From assembly GCA_963082875.1 (NCBI GenBank), contig OY720101.1, positions 14,841,671 to 14,905,670 on the forward strand: a stretch of DNA of 64,000 nt. Reading direction: 5' to 3'. The notes below the pieces were generated by a model, which was given only the letters and a program-made list of their open reading frames with translations, was not told the origin of the DNA and searched no databases. Below, piece after piece: positions 50,001-62,000 of this stretch. Position numbers and translations under genes: made by a program. This DNA is from Corella eumyota. Taxonomy: Eukaryota; Chordata; Ascidiacea; Phlebobranchia; Corellidae. How positions within the stretch are numbered: the stretch's first letter is position 1; every line of letters begins with the position of its first letter.

Positions 50001-53000
50001 GTTTTAGCAGGTAGATCTACTTTGTTGTTTTAATAACTACATTGGCAGTGTGTTATTAATCTGGCAATGTCTTATAGGGGTTTAAACACTTGGTTTCACC
50101 ACATAAGGTTCTTGGTTCAATCCCTAGTGCTTACAAACTGTAGCACCTTTAAGTAAGATGCTATAAACAGTACGAACTCCTGCTGAGCCCCAGCACTTAA
50201 TCAGCCGCTTAATTATCGGGCAATTATAATCTATAATATCCCAAACTGCCATAGTCAACTTGGGACTGGGTTGGGGTAACAAATGTTACTCTATGTTTAG
50301 GCTTTTATATTTGGTTAACCAATCTATCTACATGTTTACAATTTAGCTGAAATTGAGCAACAGATGGTTGCAGAGAAGCTGCAGCCTACCCAAGATTGGG
50401 TAGCAAAGGTGTGCCAGCTTCACACAGTGTTAGAACTTAACAGAACTGTTGTTATAACTGGTGCAGCAGGTGCTGGCAAGACCACCTTGTACAAGTAAGT
50501 TTGATATAATTAAATTAATCGTATTACTAATTCCTTGTTTAATTTCCATTAAATTAACTGTATTACTATATAAATGAAGCTTATATACAAATATATAAAT
50601 GTGTTCAATTTTAAGGCCTACTTATTGAATAAAACTGCTGTCTTTGGTTTGTAAGTAAATTATTACACACAAACATTAGTTGAGAGTTGCAATAATATTA
50701 CAACAATTACAATGCAGGTCAGAGGGCTGGCTATAGTCTACTAGGTAATAATAAGACAACATTTGGTATAGTGTTTACATACCAGCCAAGCATAAATCGA
50801 GACTTAGTTTTGCTATATCCAAACTTAATTTTTGTTAACATAGAATGCTGGCCAAGGCTTTGAATTCTTTATGCAGTGAAGCTTCATCTAAGTTCTTGAA
50901 GCAACCAAAAGGACAAGTTCATGGATTACCTGAGGTTTGGACAAGATTTTAAATTGATAAATATTTGCTAAAGAGTTTTGTGAAATTTTGTGATGTATAA
51001 ATAACTTTGTTTCGTTTTAGAATAAATTCTCCGTTGAGAGTTTAAGATGTGGTTCAGCTGGTAGTGCTTCTACTTCAAAGAATGTTTTAACATCATTAGG
51101 TAAAAATAAACTAACATTATTTAAAATCAGTTTGTGTAACATAAAAGTTCTAATAGTTTTTTTTGTGAAATGTGTATATACAGTAGTGGTATAAACACTT
51201 GGCTTTACTCTATGAGGTCATCTGTTTAATCCCACTGCTCTCATGCTGTAGCACCCTTACGTAAGACACTATAAACGCTATGAACTCCTGCTAAGCCAGC
51301 ACTTAATCAGCAGCTTAATTATTGTGCAATTATAATCAATAATATCTCAAACTGCTAAAGTCAAACAAAACTGGATTGGAGTAACAAATGTTACTCTATG
51401 TTTAGGTGAAGTCGACTTTTCTGCATTGAAGATTAATAAAATAAAAAAATTGATTTTGAATTTTTCTATGTAATGTTCTATTTCTATTTTTATAATTTAA
51501 TTTTTATTTTTATATGTAAAAACATTAACTAAATACACAAAATTCCAATTTTAGACCTTCCGGCCCCTGGCACAGATTTTTTTGACCATGATAAAGATTA
51601 CAACAGAATTGACACAACTGTAGTGTTTCCCAATGCTCACGATGTTGCTGAACTATTTGGCCATTATGAAAATGTGAATTTTGTTTGGAAACAGGGTAAT
51701 CTAGTTGCTTTTCATTAAACTAAAAAGTAAAAAAATTTAACTTTAAAAACTTTAAAACCGCCAGAATTGTGTAGTGGTCAGAACACTTGACTTTACTACA
51801 TGAGGTCCTGGGTTTAATGCCTACTACTTTCATGCCATACTACCCTTGAGTAAGGTGCTATAAATGATTTAAACTCCTGCTGACCCATAAACTAAACAGC
51901 AGATTAATTATTTGGCAATATTCAATAATATTCCAAACTGGCAAAGACAACATGAGACATGGTTTGGGTAACTAATGTAACTCTATGTTTAGGTTGTGCA
52001 GTTGACTTTCCCACATTCATGATAAATAAATATAAAAATACTAGCTCACTACTTTCTTTATTTTCCTGTGTTAATTAAATTTCAAATAGTAATTTAACTG
52101 AGTTTCATGTTGTAATATTGCATTAACTTTTTTGCTTTTAAAAGTAAATAAGTAAATTGTATTATGTTTATCTAGGCCTTCTTGTGAAGCTGCTTAGAGA
52201 GTGCACCATAGTTCACAAAGTCACGGGAAAACCAGAACAGAAATCTGAAAGCAAACTAAATACAACTTTGCAGCCTTCAACTGGTGGCCAGAATAAAGAA
52301 ACTGTCCCACTGGCCAAGAGATTACCAAGGTATGTTAATGTTGGACAATATGTAACTGAAAATTAACATTGTTTTTAATATAACAATATTTTATATATCG
52401 AAATTACTTTTACACCTACATAGTTTATTTGTAGGTTTTTTTATATTTTAATAAATAATAAGAACCTTCTTTTTTATTAATTTAACAAGCGGCATGCTGT
52501 AGTGGTCAAAACAGTTTCTACACTACATTAGGCCGTGTGTTCGATCTCTAATGTTCCCTTTTTGTAGTGCCTTTAAGTAAGACACTTTAAATGATTTTAA
52601 CACCTGCTGAGCCAGCACTTAATCAGCAACCTAATTATTAGGCAATTATAATCAATATTTAAAACTGTAAAACTTAACTTGTGACTGGGTCAGAGTAATT
52701 GATGCTGTGAAGTTGACTTTTCCACATCCACTTTAAAATTAACAAATACTAAAAAAATTTCTTTGTTTTAAAATAATTGTTGTATTCAACATTAATTTAA
52801 CTTGTATTTCAGCTTACAAAAGTGGATAGTGATGGACGGTGATGTAGACTCGACATGGGTTGACCACATCAGTTGCTTACTAGACGACCATCAGAGCACT
52901 TTACTCAGCAATTTGGACAACTTAAACTTTCCAATTGATACTAATGTGATATTTGAAACTGCTGACTTCTCTGCTGTATCTCCAGCAGTTACTGCAAGGT

Positions 53001-56000
53001 GATTAGTTTAAGATTAAAATTACTTAAATTTTTTGGTTTGACCACTTGGTTTTACTACATGAGGTCTTTGGTCCCATTGTTTTTCATGCTGAAGTGTCTT
53101 TAAGTAAGGTGCTATAAAAGGTACGAATTACTCCAGAGCAAAAAATATTGTTTTTTTTTAGTATCAGTTTATATACTTTATTGAATCATTACTTTACCTA
53201 ATGGTGTGGTGCCATAGAAAGTTTATAACTTTTGTCTGTTTAAATTAAGAAGTTTTGTTTTAAAATTTGCACTGCTTAATGTTTTATTACAATTAAGTTA
53301 TTTTATAACAGATCAGCAAATTTGGTTAACATACCTACCTATATAAACTAAAAATACTTTACGATATTATTCTGCTATAACTTGAAAATTATTAATCATA
53401 ATTAGACCAAAAATGCAGCCATTTTACAACAAATATAAAACTCTTTACTTATATTCTAGTTGTGCAATTCTACATTGTGATATACCGAACCACTGGCAAC
53501 AGATAGCACATGCCTGGTTTGATATTGCTTATGCTGAGTATGCCATTACACAAAACTGTTTGAAGATTATGTCAGATTTATTGCAAGAGTTGGTCCCTTC
53601 TACTCTTCATTTTCTATCGCATAAAAATCTTTCAATCTTAAAAAGTGGGCTGACCAGTTATCAAGAGGTATGTGTTTTAAAACATTATTTTAACAGGTAA
53701 TTTTGAATGCCTTACTTTAATTCTATTTTTGATATTTAATTAAACAAGACTATTAGTTAGCTCAGTATTTTTTTTAATTTTTGTAATATGATCACAACTC
53801 TTATCTGATATTTGCTTGCAGTAATTTATCCAAGCACCAGAAACAGCAGTTTTATTTATTTTAAAAGCCTATAAATTGGCCATGTACAGTGTGTATATGT
53901 ATATAAATTGTTCACTAAGCTCTATAGATTTACATTGTTTTAAACCAATTAACTAATAATTAAGTATATGTATGATAAAAACTGATGTTATACCAAATAT
54001 AACGAAACTATAATCAATAATATTTTAAACTGCTAAAATCCACCTAAGACTTAGTCTGGGCATTAAATATTACTCTATGTTAAGGTTGTGGAGTTCATTT
54101 TTACAAGCATGCAAACAACAAAAGTTGTCAAAACAACAAAATTAAATTCAAATATTAATTTAACACAACCTAGAAACAATTTTCTCTAAAACTTTTTTAA
54201 ATTCAGGAAAAAATATCTTTTTCTGGTGGTATAAGAAAGGTTACCTCATTCTTTGATATTTTGTCTGCTTCACTCAAATATCATTTAATGACTAGAGAGT
54301 CAATGCCACACCATAAGAATGACAATAAACATAAAACTAGTAAAAGGTTTGCAATATTTATTATTATCAATATTAATGTTCAGTTTAAACCTACTTTTGT
54401 TATGTTATAATTTTTATATTTATGTTTATTTATTCTTGATGTGGAAGGCCAACTTCAGGACCTAAACATAGAGCAACATCAGTTACCTCAACCAAGTCTC
54501 GAGTTGTCTGTGGCAGTTTGTGATATTATATATTATAATTGCCTGATAATTATGCTGCTGATTAAGTATTAGCTCAGCAGGAGCTCATACCGTTTATAGC
54601 GCCTTACTTAAGGGCATGAAAGCAGTGGAAATCGAACCCAAGATAACTACTACACTACGCTACCTGTCAAACTATAGTTTTTGTTTTACAAAATGTGTTA
54701 ACTATCTTTATTTTAACTACCTAAAACTGAATTAAAATTTGTAGTAGCTACCCTGCTAGTAATAGTATTGATGATACTCACTCCACCGTAACCCACGGTA
54801 GCGGAGTTCGCTCACGCTTGGATGATTCTGTTCCTGAAAGTCACCACCAGATGGCGCTAAACTTGTTTGGTTTTGCATTTGTGTGGGCCTTTGGTGGCGA
54901 CCTTGAGGAGAACGATATGGAGTCGTTTGATCAGTTTATTAGAGGTCAATTGAGAAAGTCAAGGTAAATATTTTTAAAAATTTTTATACTTATTTATTCT
55001 TCATGTGGAAAGTTTGACTTCATGATCTAAACATTAAGTAGCACCAGTGGTGGGAACTTAAGTTTGAATGACAACCTATAGAAACATATTTCTTTTAGGT
55101 GTATTAACTGAAATGTTATATTTTTAGACAAAGCATAAGCTTTCCTGATTATGAAACAGTTTTTGAATATTTTGTCGACGAAGAATTTGGACGTTTCACA
55201 TTATGGGAGGACAAAATAGATTTACATTCAAGATTAGTTCCACAAGAGGGGATTTCCATTCCTTATACTCCAGTGCATCAGGTTAATAATTTTAAATCAA
55301 TTGTTTTTTTGTGGATTGTTAATTTAATGGCCTTGCTATAATATACTTTATAATCTTTATGTGAACATTATTATTCACTGGTTGAAAGCCCTACTTTACG
55401 GTCAGGATTTTAATTGTCATAACATGGTTGCAATTTTTAGCTAATATTTGCCCTTGATAATTTACCCACACACCACAAATGGCAGTTTTATTTATTTTAT
55501 AGGCCTTCAAATTATCAATTTATAAATAGATGGCATGTATTAAAACATGATGTCAATTTTTACATTTTTTTGTTGCATTAATGAAATATGTATTGTATTC
55601 TTTATAACTTTTATTAATGCACAAAATAACGAAATATTAAAGTTAAAGAAAATAATACGTTTAGCAAAAAAAATTAACCTAATAAGAACACATATATCAC
55701 TTAATACGTGTATATAAAGTTAAGCAATTAACTCTTTGGCATGTTTTAAATTTAAACTTATTTACTTTTAGTTGGAGAAGTATTCCTATATCTCTTCCAT
55801 GCTATTAAAAGCACAGAAATTAGTTTTATTGATGGGTGAAACTGGATGTGGTAAAACTAGTTTGGTTGGGAATCTAATCCATGCTCAACAGAACTTGAAC
55901 AAAATCAGCATTTCACCAGGTAAAAAGAAGAGTAGTTGATTTTTATAGAACTTTTTGATTGTTGTTAAAACATTTGTTAATAGTTTGCTATAAACACTGC

Positions 56001-59000
56001 CTTTATTCTATAGCACCCTTGAGTAAAGTGCTATGAACAGTATGAACTTCTGCTAAGCCAAAACTTAATCAGCCACTTCATTTTTAAACAATTATAAAAC
56101 TGTCAACTCGAGACTGGGTCAGGGTAACAAATGTTACTTTATGTTAAGGTTGTTAAGTCAACCTTTCAATATCGAGGATATGTAAGTTAAAATATTAATA
56201 TTAATGCAAACTTAACTCTTTTTTTAAAACCAATTTCAGGTCTTTCTGCTGCACATTTCCAACGTTTAATCGAATCCAAAGCCTTGCTGTTTATGAGACA
56301 GCACAACCTTGGTTTAATGGCTCACCCAAATGCTATCATATCATCAAGAGTAACGGATAGACATCCTTCTAACTTCTTTCTTGATGATTTATCCATGGCA
56401 GGAGTTAATCAACAAACTGTAAATTCATCCAAAGTTCAACCTTGCCTAGAGTTATTAAGACAGGTAAATTTTGATATTTTTTAGTTGATAGTTGTGACCA
56501 TATGACAACAAATAAAATCTTGACCATAGGGTGGGCAGATATTTTAAAGTATCATTATTTTTTGAATTTGAATTCTATTTTAAATCAAATATAAACTTAG
56601 AATTTCTAAAAATTGAATGTTTTTCAGATAATTTGCTTGAATGGAGTCTATGAACAAGATCGCTTATTGTTTAAGTCCCTACAACCTGACATAGCTTTTA
56701 TAGCAACAGCTACCACACCAGGTTCACCAGGGTCTGGACTGGGTTATTGTAGGTTCACTCTATCTCCAAGACTTACCAGGAACTTTACAGTGATCCACTT
56801 TTTAAAGGTATTTTGTCTAAACATTTTTGTTTATATTTATATACCCTTGATGTGGGAAGGTCGACTTCATGACCTAAACATAGAGTAACATCAGTTACCT
56901 CGACCCCATATTAAGTTGACTGTGGCGATTTGGAATATTATTGGTTATAATTGCCCAGTAATTATGCTGCTGAATAAATGTTGGCTCAGCAGGAACACTG
57001 TTTATAGTGCTTTACTTAAGGGTACTATACATAGAAGCAATGGGGATTGAACCCAGGACCTCGTGTAGTGATTATTTAGTTATTGCAATATTTTTAAGGT
57101 GCTCTAAATTTGATACCTATGTTTGTTTAATTTTGTAAAATTTTATCTTTTTAATATTTGGTATTTAAATTTAAAATTTGATTTTTTTGTATGTTAGCCA
57201 ACTAAAGAAACAATTTTGAGCATTTATCACGATTCAGTTCAGTCCTGGCTTGAAGAATTCCCTGCTTATTCACTTGTTAGACATTATGACCTGTCTCAGG
57301 TAAAGACTTTTATTAACTTCTAATTTTTTAACCTTCAATCATTATATAGCTGTTGTCATGCCATAACATACTTAAAATCTTTATGTAAACATCAATATTT
57401 ATGGCATGTTTTAAATCATTAAATTAATTTTGTCATTTTTCCATTGCATTAATATAGTATGTATTGCATATATTTCTGTTACTTTTATTACTGAGCAAAA
57501 AATCTAAATGGAGCTTCATTTACTAGTTTTATATGTGTATCTACTGGGTATTTAATTTAATGCAAGTATAAGTACCGTTACTTGCAAAAAAAAACAGCTT
57601 ACAAAAAAATTAAATTTCTGGTATCAGTACTTTACGTTTTTTTATCCTTGATTTAGGCAATCATATCAGGATCTTATGATATGTACATGGCAGTCTCAAG
57701 TTATATAAAACCAACACCACTACAGGCTCACTGTATTTTCTCTGTACATGATATCAACAAGATTATGCAGGTAAGAAAAACTGGTTTTATTGTTGAGTTT
57801 TGTGTTTAATTTTTATTACTCTGAATAAAAACCATGACTATTTGGTTAAATATAAACCATTACTATTTGGTTAAATAAAAGCAATTCACGGACAAATATT
57901 AAATTACAAACCCATTTTTTTAGTCGTTTAATTGAAATGCTTTTTTAAACCCCAACTAAACAGTTTATATCTTTCAGGGTTTGTTTTTAATGGCTCCCCG
58001 CACAAGGGGTCGACCTAAACCCGCCCGACAACAACTTAAAAGACCTGGGGGTGGTCGTCATGTGGGGAGGTTTAGAACTAATCGGGGATGGGGTAAGTTT
58101 AAATTTATGATTTGGTTAAAATCCCGTAAGTTAAAGATGGATTATAAATAAACTGGATCTAAACTTAATAACTTGTGTGTTTGTTCTCTAATTTTTACTC
58201 TTTAAATTTTTATTTACATGTTTGATTAAGATAAAATAATTACAAAATTAGTACTAGTAAATAGCCTGTATATTTGCCTGTAGTAATTTACCCATGCACT
58301 ACAAAAAGGCAGTTTATATATATTGTCCATTAAGCTTTATTATATATGGATTTATTAATAAAGTGTTACAATGAATTTAATATTTAAAAAAATCTCTTTC
58401 CTAATTTGTTAAATAGTCAAAAATTTGTTAAAAATAGAATCACTTTGTTTTAAAAACATGTCATATTTATTTGTTTAACAATTCTTAATATATAGGTGAC
58501 CTTGCAACAGGAGGCATTCCACCCATGATGAGAACTGTTGTAAGGTTATGGTTACATGAATGCACAAGAGTGTTTTATGACAGACTCAATGATGAACATG
58601 ATAAACATTGGTTCTCTAAATCACTTCATGATACTCTCAAGAAACAATTTTGCTCAAGTATGTATATGAGTGGTGTAGTGGGTAAACTACTAGGCATTAA
58701 TAGCATGGGGTGGTGGTGAAAACACTTTTTTTTTGTATATATCTTTATCCTCGAGTGGGAAAGTTAAATGCGCGACTTAAACATAAAGTAACATCAGTTA
58801 CTCCGACCCAGTCTCGAGTTGCCTGTGGCAGTTGGGATATTATAGATTATAATTGTTCGATAATTAAGCTACGGTGCTGGCTCAGAAGGAGTTCATACCG
58901 TTTAAAGCGCCTTACTTAAGGACGCTACAGCATGAGAGCAGTGGGGATTAAACCTACGACCTCATGTGTGTTGTAGCAATTGTTCTTACCACTACAACAC

Positions 59001-62000
59001 GCTGCTGGTCTACACTACTTGCTGCAATACATCAGGCTGTGGGTTCAATCCCCACTGAACTAATGCTGTAGCGCCCTGTAGATGTTTAAGTTGTTCAAAT
59101 ATTATTTCATATAGGCTTATATATTTTTTTAAGTTGGTAATACAACTTCTTGTAACAGGCAAAGAAACTAAAACAATGTCACCAACTATTGAGAAAGTAA
59201 GAATAATTAAAACTCCAATTCCATCAGGAGTTACTCCCATACCAGGGTCTACATCTACTTCTATAACTTCAACTCCAAGCTTGGAAAATAATAATAATGA
59301 ACAGGTATTAATATGTTATTTTTGTTATAGTTTTTTAATGGGGTTAATTTTGTTATATAAATAGTTTGATAAACTGTTTTCATGTTGTAGTGCTCTTGAG
59401 TAAAGCGCTATAAACGGTATGAACTTACACTAAACCAGCGGCTTGAATATCAGGCATTTTTAATTTATAATATTAAAAACTGTCAAAGGCAACTTGAGAC
59501 TGAGTCAGGGTAACCGTTGTTTTTTTCTGTGTCAATGCTATAGTGAAATTCATCAACTTAAATTACATTTAAATATAATTTTACATTGGGGAACTGTAAG
59601 TTTACATTATCAATCTTGCTTGTAGTATTTACAAATTTTCAAATATAAATGTTTTTATTAAAATAGATTCGAATCAATGGAGTTAGTGACACTGACGGCA
59701 CGGAGAGTAGTTTTGAATCTCATGCAAATACTGAATTACTAGAAATACAAGTAAGAATTAATGTTACTTAATTATATGCCGGTCTTCAGTAAAAATGATT
59801 AACAAAAATCAATTAAAGTAAATCATAAATATCATTGGTTTACTTTAAGTCAAACTTTAGAATTTTTTAAAATTTGTTATAGTTGTTTCAAAAATTTCTT
59901 AAAACTTTTTTAGATTTTGGTTACTTATTTAGTTAATTAAAAATTACTTGTTATTTTTGTTGTTACTATTTCGTAATTTTATTATACAAATACTTAATTT
60001 TATAATTTTTCTGCAGAAGCAAGAGGGAATGAGTATTAGTGGTGAATCGATGACAATTTCATTAAATCAAACTTCAGATACTTCGCCTTTCAGGTCTCAG
60101 ATAGAAACTGGAGCTTCATCAGTTACTATGAAAGGTAGAAGTTTTAAATTAATATTTTTAGTTGGATTTATACTTGAAAAAAATTTTCTGGAAATTTGTC
60201 CGGCATTATATTAAGTCAGCAGCGAGGTGTAGTGGTCGAAACACTTGGCTTTACTACAAGAGGTTGTGGATTCAATTTCCATCGCTATCATGCTGTAGCG
60301 CCCTTGGTAAGGTGCTATAAACATTATAACCTCCTGCTGAGCTAGCACTATATCAGAAGCTTAATTACCAGGCAATTATAATTTATATAATATTCTGAAC
60401 TGCCAAAGGCAACTTAAGACTGGGTTGTAGTAACTTTCTACATCAAGGATAAATAACTATAAAAAATATTAGTTTGTTTTGCTTGTTTTAGTTTTTAGTT
60501 GCCTTCACTTTTCCCAACTTTAAATCAATAGATTTTAAATTAAACATTCAGATCTGGTGTATGAGTCTTCCACATCTCACAACAACGATACTGACCAAGA
60601 TGTGACCAGTGAAGCCACGACACAAAATGAGGATGGAACAACAACAAGAGCTACAACTGCTGTGCAAGATGATGACACTCAGTCAGGCGTGACTGGTTAC
60701 ACAACCGAAATGGATTCAGGTTAAACATTGTTTTTTCAATTTACTGGTTTAAAATTTTATTTTTTTATTTTATCTTTTTGTATTTATTTATTTATCTTCG
60801 ATGTGGAAAAGTCGAATTTACGACCTAAACATAGAGTAACATCAGTTACTTCGACCCAGTCTCAAGTCGACTTTGGCAGTTTGGGATATTATTGATTACA
60901 ATGCTTGATAATTAATCTGCTGATTAAGTGCTGGCACGGCAGAAGTTTACTTTTATAGCACCTTTTATAATGATGCTACTGCATGAGGGCAGTGGGGATC
61001 CAACCCAGGACCCCATGTAGTAAACCTAAGTGTTTTACAACAAGCTGCCAGTTACTTTTGTCAGCAAGTTAATATATCTTTTTATAATCTTTAATGACAA
61101 TAAAAACTACTATTTTAATGTATACTTTTTGTGTAGTATTTGGCAGCAGAAGTGGTTCAGCAAGTGAATCACAATCAAGTAAATCAACTTCGGAAAAATC
61201 TTTGCAAGAAAGGAAACCAACTGTAGAATTCTCAAGTTTGTATTTTAGATATTTTATTAAAATTTTGTTACAGACTATTTTAGGTAAGAATTTAAACTTG
61301 TTAAACAATATAATTGTGTAATTAAAAAATGCAATAAGTTAAAGTGTAGTTAAAAACATGTTCATGATATTAAAAGTTTGTAAACTTAATTATTTTTTTT
61401 TTGTATATATCTTTATCCTCGATGTGGGAAGGTCGAATGCGCGACTTAAACATAGAGTAACATCAGTTACTCCAATCCAGTCTCGAGTTGCCTGTGGCAG
61501 TTTGGAATATTATAGATTATAATTGCCGATAATTGAGCTACTGATTAAGTGCTGGCTCTACAGGAGTTCATACGGTTTATAGCGCCTTACTCAAAGGCTC
61601 TTCAGCATGAGAGCAGTGGGGATTAGACCCACGACCTAATGTGTGGTGTAACAAGTGTTTTTACCACTACACCACACTGCCGGTCGAATTCTTAATCTTA
61701 ATACAGTAATTTACAATCTTTTTTACCCAAAGGTTGTTTAAACCCACAATCAACTGTTTTTAAATTCCAAAGCAAAATTGTGTTATTTATTTTTGACCGT
61801 TTTTTAATGTTTCAGATGTTGACCAAACTGTGATCTATCCATCATCTGGGTTCACTGTAAGCGAAGATGAAACGAATAAAATGGACGATAACTCATCTCA
61901 TCAAATGAAAACTAGGCCAAGTGGTGCTAAATTAGGTTTGTAAAATTGATCTAATTTATTAACATATTTGCTCTCATGGCTGTAAAGCTCTTGAGTAAAG

